Notes under the pieces: generated by a model | Told to the model about the DNA's origin: nothing | Database searches by the model: none | What the model saw: only the letters and a program-made list of their open reading frames with translations | Shown: one piece after another, positions 1 to 7,295 of the stretch | How the letters are laid out: every line of letters begins with the position of its first letter | Numbering within the stretch: position 1 is the stretch's first letter | Translations under genes and position numbers: made by a program | NCBI GenBank assembly: GCA_017556565.1 | Contig: JAFYMQ010000126.1 | Location: 1-11,262, forward strand | Origin: Clostridia bacterium | GTDB taxonomy: Bacteria > Bacillota > Clostridia > Oscillospirales > Butyricicoccaceae | Length of the DNA stretch: 11,262 nt | Direction: 5' to 3'

Positions 1-162
1 ACCCGCGTATTCAACATCATCTACCACATTTTTGAGTTCTTCAGCAACATCCTTTATATTGTAAGAAGATTTGCTTACATTATCCTCGGTGTTCTTGCTC
101 TCAAGCAGTCCACCATCAAGCTGCCTGTTGTTGACAATTTCATCAACAAGTACATGGACTGA
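1..162 (+). CDS. C-terminal end of a small membrane protein (possibly DUF4870/Tic20-like), partial
   Basis: An open frame enters from the left edge and ends at TGA 160-162, leaving 53 residues. The visible part is very hydrophobic over residues about 3-36 (Phe/Ile/Leu/Tyr rich, two short stretches divided by an Arg-Arg pair). It ends in a short soluble tail reading KLPVVDNFINKYMD. A final helix followed by a Lys/Leu-Pro-Val/Ile tail is the way many DUF4870 (Tic20-like) proteins end, so that family is my best guess. The evidence is only one tail motif, and another small membrane protein is possible. The gene is followed directly by a perfect terminator hairpin, which supports it as the real end of a + strand transcript. 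Confidence 0.45.
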   Translation, partial: TRVFNIIYHIFEFFSNILYIVRRFAYIILGVLALKQSTIKLPVVDNFINKYMD

Positions 163-183
163 TAATTCAACAATATAAATAAC

Positions 184-213
184 AAAAGACCGTTCATTAG
201 TGAACGGTCTTTT
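184..213. terminator. Bidirectional intrinsic terminator
   Basis: A perfect 13-bp stem (AAAAGACCGTTCA paired with TGAACGGTCTTTT) encloses a TTAG loop. The A-run on one side and T-run on the other let it work in both directions. It lies between the 3' ends of the partial + strand gene (stop 160-162) and cotJC on the - strand (stop 229-231), so it probably ends both transcripts. Confidence 0.9.
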
Positions 214-228
214 ATTTTGCTGCGGTAT

Positions 229-825
229 TCAGTTGTCAAACGAGACGTTTTTGAAATAATAATTTCTGCTGTCAAGCTGATCCTGAACCGTACGAAGCGC
301 CTCGCCAAACCGCTGATAATGAACTATCTCCCGCTCGCGGAGGAACTTGATGGGCTCGATTATATCAGGATCATCAACAAGTCTGAGTATATTGTCGTAG
401 GTGGTTCTCGCTTTTTGTTCGGCTGCCATGTTTTCGTGCAGGTCGGTTATAGCGTCACCTTTGGACTGAAAATAGGTGGAAGTCCACGGGTCACCTGATG
501 CTGCAACGGTATATATGCCGGTCGTATGGTCTACAAAATATGCGTCAAATCCCTGCGCCTTGATCTGATCAATGCTAAGACCGCGTGTAAGCTGATATAC
601 CATGGCGGATATAATCTCGAAATGAGAAAGTTCCTCCGTGCCTACGTCCGTCAGCAGGCCTGCGGCCATACGGTTGGGCATAGCAAATCTCTGAGACAGA
701 TATCTCATGGATGCACCCAACTCACCGTCGGGGCCGCCGTATTGGGTGATGATTATCTTGGCAGCGCGAGCGTCGGGATTTTTGATTTTTACCGGATACT
801 GAAGCTTTCTGTCATAATCCCACAT
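229..825 (-). CDS. cotJC: Spore coat protein CotJC, manganese-catalase family
   Basis: This 198-residue protein has the size and sequence style of CotJC, a spore-coat relative of di-manganese (non-haem) catalases. Ferritin-like helices carry the expected metal-ligand positions: E35 in GELGAS, E65 and H68 in TEELSHFE, E136 in MAAEQKAR, and E166 with H169 in REREIVHYQ. With the full set present the protein could be an active catalase. In Bacillus, CotJC is deposited in the inner coat and interacts with CotJA. The start ATG (823-825) has an excellent site, AAGGAGG with 8-nt spacing, that lies across the cotJB stop region. It is the last gene of cotJABC and is followed by the terminator at 184-213. 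The stop is TGA. Confidence 0.96.
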   Translation of the reverse strand: MWDYDRKLQYPVKIKNPDARAAKIIITQYGGPDGELGASMRYLSQRFAMPNRMAAGLLTDVGTEELSHFEIISAMVYQLTRGLSIDQIKAQGFDAYFVDHTTGIYTVAASGDPWTSTYFQSKGDAITDLHENMAAEQKARTTYDNILRLVDDPDIIEPIKFLREREIVHYQRFGEALRTVQDQLDSRNYYFKNVSFDN

Positions 826-828
826 ATC

Positions 829-1080
829 TTATGCCTCCTTTTCCCACGGCATGGGCTGACTCAACCAGTTAAAGCTTGCGTGTCCCCCTGCACTTCTGCG
901 GGACAACGGGCCGTACAGACTTTCGTACTCACTTGCTGCCTGCTGATAGGTCAGTCTGGCATTTTTGTAATATTCCAGCGCCTGAGCACATTCGGGATGT
1001 GTGTCCAGAAAAAGCAGCGCATCATAAAGCACAAAATCAGCCTGCTGCACTGCCAAAAGCTTGGTTTCTCTCTCGTTCAT
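829..1080 (-). CDS. cotJB: Spore coat protein CotJB
   Basis: An 83-residue protein that fits the CotJB family in length, position and sequence. It has an N-terminal helical half (MNERETKLLAVQQADFVLYD, with Asp/Leu-rich continuation through LDTHPEC) and ends with a Gly-Pro-Leu ... F-W-L-S-Q-P-MPWE tail typical of the family. Its biochemical role is not known; it is co-expressed with CotJA and CotJC in the mother cell during sporulation. The start ATG (1078-1080) is preceded by GGAGG with 7-nt spacing. That site is encoded inside the Gly-Gly end of cotJA, so translation of the two is probably coupled. The gap to each neighbour is 3 nt. Confidence 0.94.
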   Translation of the reverse strand: MNERETKLLAVQQADFVLYDALLFLDTHPECAQALEYYKNARLTYQQAASEYESLYGPLSRRSAGGHASFNWLSQPMPWEKEA

Positions 1081-1083
1081 AGT

Positions 1084-1317
1084 TTATCCTCCATAGCCAA
1101 AAGGCAGATCAAGCTGCGGGAATATTGTGCCGCGGCACAAAGCTCTCTGATTGTCATAGGTCTCCGACCAATTCTGCCACGGCACATAAGCCATCGCCAG
1201 TGGGAGATTTGACAACTCCTGTAAAGTCATTTCACTATACGGTGCAATTTTACTGTAGCTGCCATTTGGCTGGCTTGGACATCTGTTATAACGATAGAGT
1301 TGATATCGGTTATTCAA
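1084..1317 (-). CDS. cotJA: Spore coat protein CotJA
   Basis: A 77-residue protein recognisable as CotJA by its second half: a LAMAYVPWQNW segment, a Tyr spaced before AL-RGTIFP, and the LDLPFGYGG end. CotJA is required for assembly of CotJC into the spore coat in Bacillus. The start codon is TTG (1315-1317), not ATG. It is chosen because GGAGA sits 7-8 nt upstream and no ATG in frame has a better site. First gene of the cotJ operon, divergent from the deacylase operon with about 134 bases between them. Confidence 0.94.
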   Translation of the reverse strand: MNNRYQLYRYNRCPSQPNGSYSKIAPYSEMTLQELSNLPLAMAYVPWQNWSETYDNQRALCRGTIFPQLDLPFGYGG

Positions 1318-1355
1318 TATATGGTCTCCTTTCTTGCGGTTTTTCCGCTTGGTTC

Positions 1356-1363
1356 ATCATATG
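1356..1363 (-). promoter_or_regulatory. Weak candidate sporulation-sigma -10 element for cotJABC
   Basis: On the - strand CATATGAT lies about 38 nt upstream of the cotJA TTG. It matches the mother-cell sigma-E -10 consensus CATACAAT at six of eight positions, and is also near sigma-K CATANNNTA. I see no convincing -35 element at 13-15 nt upstream. Expression from sigma-E is expected from the known behaviour of cotJ in Bacillus, so the placement is plausible but not strong. A 4-bp GCGG/CCGC hairpin at 1336-1348 would fall in the leader. Confidence 0.3.
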
Positions 1364-1378
1364 TTGCCAAAAGACCAA

Positions 1379-1407
1379 TTGTGTTTGCCCAATAGCCGTG
1401 TTATAAT
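1379..1407 (+). promoter_or_regulatory. Candidate sigma-A promoter of the deacylase-ung-nitroreductase operon
   Basis: A perfect -10 hexamer TATAAT (1402-1407) has a partial -35, TTGTGT (1379-1384), at the ideal 17-bp spacing. Transcription would start near 1414, leaving a leader of about 38 nt before the ATG at 1452. The ribosome site AAGGAGG (1435-1441) is 10 nt before that ATG. Confidence 0.65.
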
Positions 1408-1451
1408 AACTTAAAAAAGATATAACCCCTGACAAAGGAGGATTTACGGTC

Positions 1452-3029
1452 ATGTATGACCTGATAATCAAGAATGCCGCCATATTGGACGGAACTGCAA
1501 CTCCACACTATTTTTCTGACGTTGCCGTATCGGGCGGCAAAATTGCGCTCATAGCCAAGAACATCAAGTCACCCGCCGCTAAGATTATAGATGCGACGGG
1601 ACTGTTTCTGTCCCCCGGATTTATTGATGCACACAGTCATTTTGACTGTTTTATGTCCATGGATGCAAGCGGATGGAACAATCTGACTCAGGGTATAACA
1701 ACTGTTGTTGCAGGTCAGTGCGGACAGAGTCCCTTCCCCTCTGGCAAAGGTTATGAATCCGATCTGTGCCGAGTCATGGAAACGGTTGGCGGCAAGGATT
1801 TTGATCCGTCTGTCGAGGCAAGAGGTACTTTTGAGGCTTTTCTCAATACATCCAATGTGCCGCTTGGTCATCACGCCGCATACAACGTAGGTCACGGCTC
1901 TCTTCGTGCATCTGTTATGGGTTACAGCAGCAGCAAACCTACCCCCGAACAGATGGATGAGATGTGTGCACGACTGCGTGAGTGTATGAAAAGCGGTGCT
2001 TTGGGCTTGACTTTTGGTCTTATTTATCCCCCCAGCAGCTATGCCGATACAGAAGAAATGGTAATCCTCAGCCGTGTTGTCGCAGAATACGGCGGCAACG
2101 TCAGCGCCCATATCCGCAACGACGGAGATGCTCTTATCGAGTCTGCCGAGGAGCTTATCGAGGTAGCAAGACGCAGTGGTGTCAGACTTATCCTGTCCCA
2201 CCAGAAGGCTATTTTCAAGCAGAATTGGGGCAAGATAGGCAAGATCATCGAGCTTGTTGACAAAGCCGCAAGCGAGGGTCTTGACATATTCTATGACGTA
2301 TACCCCTATACCGCATCCTCAACCACTCTTGGCAGATTTATCCCTCAGGATATGCACGCACTGGGTTTGGATAAGATGCTTGATATGCTCAAAGATCCCG
2401 AAAGCCGCGCCAAAGTCAAAGAACGTGTGCTCCAGGGCAGAGATCCCGATGAATATCTGTCCGATACCATGGTCGGCTCGTCAGGCGCTCATCCCGAGTA
2501 CACCGGCAGATTTTTGCCCGATATAGCAAAAGATCAAGGAACCGATGCCTGCGAAGTTTTGTTTGACATACTTATAGAAGACCGTAACACCGCAAACGGC
2601 ATATATCACAGAATGTGCGAACCCGACGTGGAAACCGCGCTCTCCCATCCCCGTGCAATGGTAGGCACAGACGGCTTATACTCCCCCAAAGCTTCCGGTC
2701 TGCATCCCAGAGCATTCGGAACTTTTACCAAGTTTTTGGGACATTATTGCCGTGAGCGCAAGATAGTATCTCTGCCCGAGGCTATCCGCAAGATAACCGC
2801 TATGCCCGCAGCCGTTCATCACCTGCGCAACAAAGGTCTTATACGCGAGGGTTTTGATGCCGATCTTGTACTGTTTGACCCCGACACCATAATTGACAAG
2901 GCCGATTACGTCAATCCCACTCTTGTGGGCGAGGGTATCAAGTATGTTTTTGTACTGGGCGAGATTGCAGTACAGGACGGACAGATAACCGAACTGCGCA
3001 ACGGCAAGAATCTGCGCAGAGACGCATAA
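1452..3029 (+). CDS. N-acyl-D-amino-acid deacylase (D-aminoacylase), amidohydrolase superfamily
   Basis: This 525-residue zinc amidohydrolase is predicted to release D-amino acids from N-acyl-D-amino acids. A small N-terminal beta domain (residues 1-55) leads into the TIM barrel. Metal and catalytic positions are all visible: H61 and H63 in PGFIDAHSHFD, the bridging Cys C90 in GQCGQSPFP (typical of D-aminoacylases and replacing the carboxylated Lys of other amidohydrolases), H220 in SAHIRNDG, H250 in LILSHQK, and D407 in MVGTDGL. The C-terminal part (about 465-515) returns to the beta domain (GFDADLVLFDPDTI). Length is slightly above the roughly 480 residues of the Alcaligenes enzyme. No signal peptide is seen, so it is cytoplasmic. 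First gene of a + strand operon with ung (19-nt gap). Exact substrate is not deducible; a related D-hydantoinase/dihydroorotase-like specificity is less likely because of the Cys motif. Confidence 0.92.
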   Translation: MYDLIIKNAAILDGTATPHYFSDVAVSGGKIALIAKNIKSPAAKIIDATGLFLSPGFIDAHSHFDCFMSMDASGWNNLTQGITTVVAGQCGQSPFPSGKGYESDLCRVMETVGGKDFDPSVEARGTFEAFLNTSNVPLGHHAAYNVGHGSLRASVMGYSSSKPTPEQMDEMCARLRECMKSGALGLTFGLIYPPSSYADTEEMVILSRVVAEYGGNVSAHIRNDGDALIESAEELIEVARRSGVRLILSHQKAIFKQNWGKIGKIIELVDKAASEGLDIFYDVYPYTASSTTLGRFIPQDMHALGLDKMLDMLKDPESRAKVKERVLQGRDPDEYLSDTMVGSSGAHPEYTGRFLPDIAKDQGTDACEVLFDILIEDRNTANGIYHRMCEPDVETALSHPRAMVGTDGLYSPKASGLHPRAFGTFTKFLGHYCRERKIVSLPEAIRKITAMPAAVHHLRNKGLIREGFDADLVLFDPDTIIDKADYVNPTLVGEGIKYVFVLGEIAVQDGQITELRNGKNLRRDA

Positions 3030-3048
3030 GCGTCAGGAGGATAAATAT

Positions 3049-3714
3049 ATGGTAAACATCGGTAACGACTGGGATACGATACTCAAAGCCGATTTTGAAT
3101 CGGAAAATTACCGAAACCTGCGGGTATTTCTCAAGGATGAGTACTCCTCTCACACCATTTATCCCGGAATGTACGATATATTCAACGCACTCAGATATAC
3201 ACCCTACTCCTCGGTCAAGGTCGTCATAATCGGTCAGGACCCCTACCACGGCCCCAATCAGGCACACGGTCTGTCTTTCAGCGTAAAACAGGGCGTTCCC
3301 CCACCGCCATCGCTGCAGAATATATTCAAAGAGCTTAAAACCGACCTTGGCCTGCCTATCCCCAATCATGGCTGCCTGGAAAGCTGGGCAAAACAGGGCG
3401 TGCTGCTGCTCAATGCAGTATTGACAGTACGCGCAGGACAAGCCAACTCGCACAAAGGTCAAGGCTGGGAAAAGCTGACCGACAGTATAATAAAACATCT
3501 GAACGATCGCCAAACTCCCATGGTATTTTTGCTCTGGGGCGCCAATGCAGGAGCAAAAAGCGCACTTATCACCAATCCGTCACATCTGGTGCTCAAGTGT
3601 GCGCACCCAAGCCCGTTGTCTGCGTATAACGGATTTTTCGGATGCAGGCATTTTTCAAAAGCAAATAAATATTTGTCCGATTGCGGACTGAAAGAAATAG
3701 ACTGGAGGCTTTAA
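3049..3714 (+). CDS. ung: Uracil-DNA glycosylase, family 1
   Basis: A 221-residue family-1 uracil-DNA glycosylase, which removes uracil from DNA as the first step of base excision repair. All signature motifs are present and fall at almost the same numbers as in E. coli Ung: the water-activating D64 in GQDPYHG (62-68), the Phe stacking segment GLSFSV (74-79), the uracil-reading Asn N122 in LLLNAVLTV, and the minor-groove loop HPSPLSA (186-192) with H186. Length is normal. The ATG at 3049 has AGGAGG 8 nt upstream. It sits 19 nt after the deacylase and 1 nt before the nitroreductase, so it is part of the same operon. Confidence 0.98.
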   Translation: MVNIGNDWDTILKADFESENYRNLRVFLKDEYSSHTIYPGMYDIFNALRYTPYSSVKVVIIGQDPYHGPNQAHGLSFSVKQGVPPPPSLQNIFKELKTDLGLPIPNHGCLESWAKQGVLLLNAVLTVRAGQANSHKGQGWEKLTDSIIKHLNDRQTPMVFLLWGANAGAKSALITNPSHLVLKCAHPSPLSAYNGFFGCRHFSKANKYLSDCGLKEIDWRL

Positions 3715-3715
3715 T

Positions 3716-4297
3716 ATGAGTTTTAAGGATCTTGTAATCAAAAACAGAAGCTACCGCGGATTTGACGAAACCGTCAAGATAACACGTCAGCAGCTCGAAG
3801 AGCTTGTCGACTGCGCCCGTCTCGCACCTGCCGCACAGAATATACAGCCCCTCAAGTACTATTTGTCCTGCGACAGCGAGATAAACGGCATCATTCAGCC
3901 TCTGACCCGCTGGGCAGGCGCCCTTCCCGACCACAATCTCCCCTATGAGGGACACCGCCCCACCGCATTTATTGTCATTTGCTTTGACAAGACCATCGGC
4001 GGCGAAGAACCCGCAAAGTTTATGAAAGACGTGGGCATCTGTGCACAGACAATTATGCTTGCCGCTGCATATCAGGACATCAACGGATGCATGATCGGTG
4101 CATTCAGCGCAGAAAAGGTAACTCAGGCACTGTCTCTGCCCTCTCACCTGCATCCCGTCCTGATCCTCGCACTGGGCAAAGGTGACGAGGATATCAAGAT
4201 AGTCGAGGTGCAAAACGGCGCTACCAAGTACTACAGAGACCAAAATGACACCCACTATGTTCCAAAAAGATCTCTCGCAGAAGAACTGATAAACTAA
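3716..4297 (+). CDS. Nitroreductase-family flavoprotein
   Basis: A 193-residue single-domain protein of the FMN-dependent nitroreductase family. Visible family features are the N-terminal RSYRGF phosphate-binding motif (residues 11-16), the RLAPAAQNIQPLKYY segment (35-49) that contacts FMN, and a central DVGICAQTIMLAAA helix (105-118) with a following Gly-containing stretch (GCMIGAF). The C-terminal strand LHPVLILALGKGDE is also typical. Such enzymes reduce nitroaromatics, quinones or flavins with NAD(P)H; the natural substrate here cannot be told. It starts 1 nt after the ung stop with GGAGG (3704-3708) placed inside the ung 3' end, which means tight co-translation. The gene is closed by the terminator at 4299-4335. 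Confidence 0.92.
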   Translation: MSFKDLVIKNRSYRGFDETVKITRQQLEELVDCARLAPAAQNIQPLKYYLSCDSEINGIIQPLTRWAGALPDHNLPYEGHRPTAFIVICFDKTIGGEEPAKFMKDVGICAQTIMLAAAYQDINGCMIGAFSAEKVTQALSLPSHLHPVLILALGKGDEDIKIVEVQNGATKYYRDQNDTHYVPKRSLAEELIN

Positions 4298-4298
4298 C

Positions 4299-4335
4299 AA
4301 AAACTCGGCAGTATCAAAAATACTGCCGAGTTTTT
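4299..4335. terminator. Strong bidirectional intrinsic terminator
   Basis: A perfect 15-bp stem (core CTCGGCAGTA / TACTGCCGAG, flanked by A5 and T5) closes a 7-nt TCAAAAA loop. It lies 1 nt after the nitroreductase stop codon and 9 nt beyond the stop of the convergent DUF2156 gene, so it ends transcripts from both sides. Confidence 0.93.
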
Positions 4336-4344
4336 ATTATACTG

Positions 4345-5235
4345 TTACTTTTTTGCTGCGCGGTATTTTTCCGCCAAATGATGTGGGTAGTAGCTTTCTT
4401 TTGCTTTGCGCAGGCCTTCAATACCCATGTCCTCTTCTCTGTCGAGGAACCTGATATCGGGGTATTTTGCCCTCAGATATCGTGCAAACTCAAAATTGAT
4501 AGCCGTATAAGCACCGTTTATGTCCGAAACGGCTTTTTCAAAATGGATGTCCATAGTGTCGGCAGACATTCTGCTCGCCATGGTAAAAGCTATAATACGC
4601 TCACCGCACATAAGCACCATGCCGTCCATACCCAACGCCTCATAATTGGCTATCGCACGGCTGAGTGCAGTTTTTTCGGTCTCAAAGTCTATTTCAGGCG
4701 CATCTGCAGCACGTTTTTTGTACCACTCGTCCGCCATTGCGGCAACCGCAGGCAGCATAGATACTGTTATAGGCTGCACGCAAAAATCCGGGCATGCTTT
4801 TTGGAACTGGCTGAGGTGGTTGCGTTTTCTGTGATATTTTTTGCCGCTGAGGTCGGCAAGATCATCTATGGAATACACATAGTCAAAAGAGCCTCTTGAA
4901 GCCGTAAAATCAAACTTATCGGGATAAAGCTGTTCCAAAACTTCCTTTTCACCCTCGTATATTCCAATAAAAACAGGCTTTATATTTTTGCTTTCTGCAT
5001 CTTTGAGGATATTGTCAAACAGATCTCTCTTGTCACCGCTGCCCATAAGCACGGTATAATACCATCTGCCCTCAAAGTTTGAATACAGAACAACATGGTC
5101 ATCCACAAAAGCTATAAAGCGCTGTCCCCATAATATAAGGTTTGCAAAGGTAAACTCGCAGCCTTTTCCGCTATGTCTGAAAAGCAGCTTTTCGTATTTA
5201 TTTTTATCCTGTGTTTCGATAGGTCTGAATAGCAT
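4345..5235 (-). CDS. DUF2156 (GNAT-fold, phosphatidylglycerol lysyltransferase C-terminal-like) protein
   Basis: A 296-residue soluble protein of the DUF2156 family, which shares the double GNAT fold of the catalytic C-terminal half of MprF. Recognisable segments are the DYVYSIDDLADLSGKKYHRK run with its following basic RNH (residues 118-140), the IHFEKA strand (230-235), and the hallmark LDREEDMGIEGLRKAK-SYYP stretch (264-283). Members without membrane segments are common in Clostridia and their function is unproven; aminoacyl or acyl transfer is inferred from the fold only. The start ATG (5233-5235) has AGGAGA 7 nt upstream. It is a single-gene unit with its own promoter inside an inverted repeat (5268-5306), ending at the shared terminator 4299-4335. 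Confidence 0.88.
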   Translation of the reverse strand: MLFRPIETQDKNKYEKLLFRHSGKGCEFTFANLILWGQRFIAFVDDHVVLYSNFEGRWYYTVLMGSGDKRDLFDNILKDAESKNIKPVFIGIYEGEKEVLEQLYPDKFDFTASRGSFDYVYSIDDLADLSGKKYHRKRNHLSQFQKACPDFCVQPITVSMLPAVAAMADEWYKKRAADAPEIDFETEKTALSRAIANYEALGMDGMVLMCGERIIAFTMASRMSADTMDIHFEKAVSDINGAYTAINFEFARYLRAKYPDIRFLDREEDMGIEGLRKAKESYYPHHLAEKYRAAKK

Positions 5236-5267
5236 GCTTAGTTCTCCTATAATACCCGCGCGTCGGT

Positions 5268-5306
5268 ATTTTGTCCACAGAGATTATAGCACCGATTGGA
5301 CAAAAT
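5268..5306. promoter_or_regulatory. Perfect 10-bp inverted repeat spanning the -10 box (candidate operator)
   Basis: ATTTTGTCCA (5268-5277) and TGGACAAAAT (5297-5306) are exact reverse complements separated by 19 bases, and the dyad centre (5287) falls on the TATAAT box of the DUF2156 promoter. Half-site centres are about 29 bp apart, close to three helical turns, so two dimers or one looping factor could bind the same DNA face. The presumed transcript includes only the left arm, so an RNA hairpin is unlikely to be its purpose. Confidence 0.5.
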
Positions 5307-5311
5307 TAAAA
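5283..5311 (-). promoter_or_regulatory. Candidate promoter of the DUF2156 gene
   Basis: On the - strand there is a perfect TATAAT (5283-5288) with a poor -35, TTTTAA (5306-5311), at 17-bp spacing. Transcription would begin near 5276, giving a leader of about 40 nt. The weak -35 suggests that an activator or a different control is involved. Confidence 0.5.
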
Positions 5312-5324
5312 GAGCTTTTTGCAA

Positions 5325-5350
5325 TAAAAAAAACGGCAGCTGCCTGCCGT
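5325..5350 (-). terminator. Intrinsic terminator of the capA-dusB-sigma operon
   Basis: Read on the - strand, ACGGCAG-GCAG-CTGCCGT (5333-5350) forms a 7-bp GC-rich stem with a 4-nt loop, directly followed by a run of eight T. It begins 4 nt after the stop of the lipoprotein gene at 5355. Confidence 0.9.
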
Positions 5351-5354
5351 CTTA

Positions 5355-6476
5355 TTATTTGAGATTGTACATCTTTTGATCCCAGCTGTATTCGATATCA
5401 ACAGCGTCAATATTAACCATGCAACTGTCAAAAGGCATACTGTATATATCGCAAGGATCAAGAAAAACCTTTTCCCCTGCATATGTAATATACAGCCACA
5501 TATAACTGCTGCCGTTGCGTTTGCCGATAACGACCTGATTTTTTACATCCAGTTCAGAAAGCAATGCCGACGTGGCAAGAGTTATACCCGATTGAGCGGC
5601 GCTTCCGTTGAGCAAAGCGCCCGATGCGGTATAGTGTGCAGTCTTGGGCATATCGCCACGAAGATCGCTGAATGCATCACTGGCGTTTTTGTCATAGTAT
5701 ACGTTACGCTGCAGCCAGCTAAGCACAAAGCGGACTTTTTCCTCATTCTTGACCGACGCACAGTCGGACGCAATCATATCGGCGGCGCTCATGGTCTTTT
5801 TTACCGTATCTTCCACTTCAAGGATATCATCAGTAAGGTTTATATTGACGTCAACTATGCAGGATTGGCTCTCAGCTGACGGATACCATGTAAAGTCAAC
5901 ATCCTTTATACCGTATGCATAATAAGATGATTCAAGCCATGCTTTGGCAAAATACGACTCAATAACATCAGGCTGGATATTGAATCCGTTGAAGATAAAC
6001 GCCCTGTGCAGGTCGCGGGATTTTATCATAGTACACAATACTTCGTCCATCTCATCAATCGACATGACACGGGTAACTCCGCGTATTTCATCATAGGGAC
6101 GGCTGTACACTATCTTGGTCTCGACCTCGCAGTACGATGCAATAAAGTTGGCTTTGAATATAACCGACGATACGCCGTATGTGCCAAGCGGATAAACATC
6201 CGTAATGTAATGAGCCAGTATATCAAGATCGGTCTGAAGCTCACCCTCATAGTTTACCACAACAAGGCTTACGTCTGTCTGCACCTTTCTTATGACATCC
6301 TCAACTGCCTCACGCAACTTAACATAAGAATCTATACCGTTTACAACGGTACTCTGGGTATTCTCAGGCTCGATATGCTACCGTGTGTAATATGTGTTCG
6401 TGTCTTTTTTCATCTTGGTGCAGGACGAAAGCAGCACACACGTAAGCAGCATACACGCAATAACAACCTTCTTCAT
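5355..6476 (-). pseudogene. Lipoprotein with degenerate transglutaminase-like domain, interrupted by in-frame TAG
   Basis: The intact frame would give 373 residues from ATG 6474-6476, starting only 4 nt after the anti-sigma stop. It opens with a lipoprotein signal (MKKVVIACMLLTCVLLSSC, lipobox LSSC with Cys19). Codon 33 is TAG (6378-6380), and the same frame then continues for 340 sense codons to TAA. Downstream, a TTG at 6317 could begin a 320-residue protein, but it has no ribosome site and no export signal, so I do not take it as the start. Residues about 248-343 resemble a bacterial transglutaminase-like domain: VRFVLSWLQRNVYYD, then GALLNGSAAQSG, then a YMWLYI strand, then FLDPCD. In active members the second motif carries the nucleophilic Cys and the third carries His; here they read Gln295 and Tyr-Met, and only the Asp (about 340) is kept. 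So the fold is probably inactive even before the nonsense change. A C-to-T change of CAG would produce this TAG; a sequencing error is the alternative. Confidence 0.8.
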
Positions 6477-6480
6477 CCGC

Positions 6481-7272
6481 TTATTTGACGATTATAACGA
6501 TACTGTTAAGCGAGCTGCCTATGAGCTTGGTGCACTCATTGGACAAAGCATAGTCGGATGTTTGCACACATCCCGCATTCATAAGCTGCTTATATGCATC
6601 AAGCATTTCTGTCTCGGTGTCAAAGCTAATCACCACTTCCCCACTCAGATACGAAGGGTTAAGCTTGTCAATTACAGCAGGTAGTACACCGTTGCAGGTA
6701 AGAACATACACAGCTCTCTCATGGGTGACCTCTCCGCTTGTCGTACCCGCATTGCCGGTGTTTCCATTGTCCTGAGGTGAGGTAGTGCCGGCGTATTCAG
6801 CATCAGCGGTGGGCATATTTGCATCAGACGATTTATCTGCTACCGAGTCATACGACATACCGCCGCTTGTTGACGATGCCATTCCGGTCGCAGATGTATT
6901 GCCTGTATCTACATGCACCCTCTCTGCTGCCATATCTGACTTGGCTGCAAAATTACCCATTGAGGGCAAGAACATACCCGCTGCTGCGATAACAAAGCAA
7001 GCCGCTACGGCTATGCCGGCAGTCTTGATAAACTTGTAGGGTATTCTTATAGCAGGCTTGACGTCTTTTATTCCTGCCATGATGGTGCTGTGCAGATCGG
7101 CAGGTACGTCCTCTTCCATATCACGCATACGATTGGCAATATATTGGAGCTGCTCATACTCACTGCGACACGCAGCGCACACTTTGAGATGCTCTGTAAG
7201 CAGCCACCGGTCCTCAGGAGAAGCTTCGCCATCAATGACCATATTCATCAGAATCTTGTATTCTTCGCACAT
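6481..7272 (-). CDS. Anti-sigma factor with zinc-finger (ZAS/zf-HC2) domain and extracytoplasmic domain
   Basis: A 263-residue single-pass membrane protein. The N-terminal cytoplasmic part has the zinc-containing anti-sigma signature H28-x3-C32-x2-C35 (EHLKVCAACRSE), which holds the sigma factor at the membrane. A hydrophobic segment at about 83-103 (IKTAGIAVAACFVIAAAGMF) spans the membrane. Outside lies a low-complexity Ser/Thr/Gly/Asn/Asp linker (about 108-182), then a small folded domain (about 183-263, ERAVYVLTCNG to the end) that I do not recognise and that may be the sensor. It follows the sigma gene by 23 nt. Its AGGAGG is 13 nt before the ATG, a longer spacing than usual, which may keep the level low. 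Pairing with the upstream ECF sigma gene makes the assignment firm even though overall sequence is divergent. Confidence 0.9.
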   Translation of the reverse strand: MCEEYKILMNMVIDGEASPEDRWLLTEHLKVCAACRSEYEQLQYIANRMRDMEEDVPADLHSTIMAGIKDVKPAIRIPYKFIKTAGIAVAACFVIAAAGMFLPSMGNFAAKSDMAAERVHVDTGNTSATGMASSTSGGMSYDSVADKSSDANMPTADAEYAGTTSPQDNGNTGNAGTTSGEVTHERAVYVLTCNGVLPAVIDKLNPSYLSGEVVISFDTETEMLDAYKQLMNAGCVQTSDYALSNECTKLIGSSLNSIVIIVK

Positions 7273-7295
7273 AATGGACGCAAGTCCTCCTTTCT

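Noticed and set aside
526..1212. A 228-codon + strand frame across cotJB and cotJC
   Set aside because: It lies opposite three recognised cotJ genes with good ribosome sites and has no family likeness.
1336..1348. Terminator or riboswitch in the cotJ leader
   Set aside because: The hairpin has only 4 paired bases around a T5 loop and no T-run follows on the - strand.
1569..2201. A 210-codon - strand frame inside the deacylase
   Set aside because: Antisense of a gene with all catalytic residues visible.
3593..4300. A 235-codon - strand frame opposite the nitroreductase
   Set aside because: Cys/Leu-rich antisense translation with no motif; the + strand gene is certain.
5355..6317. A 320-residue protein beginning at TTG 6317
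   Set aside because: No ribosome site, no signal peptide, and the same frame plainly continues upstream to a lipoprotein start beyond the TAG.
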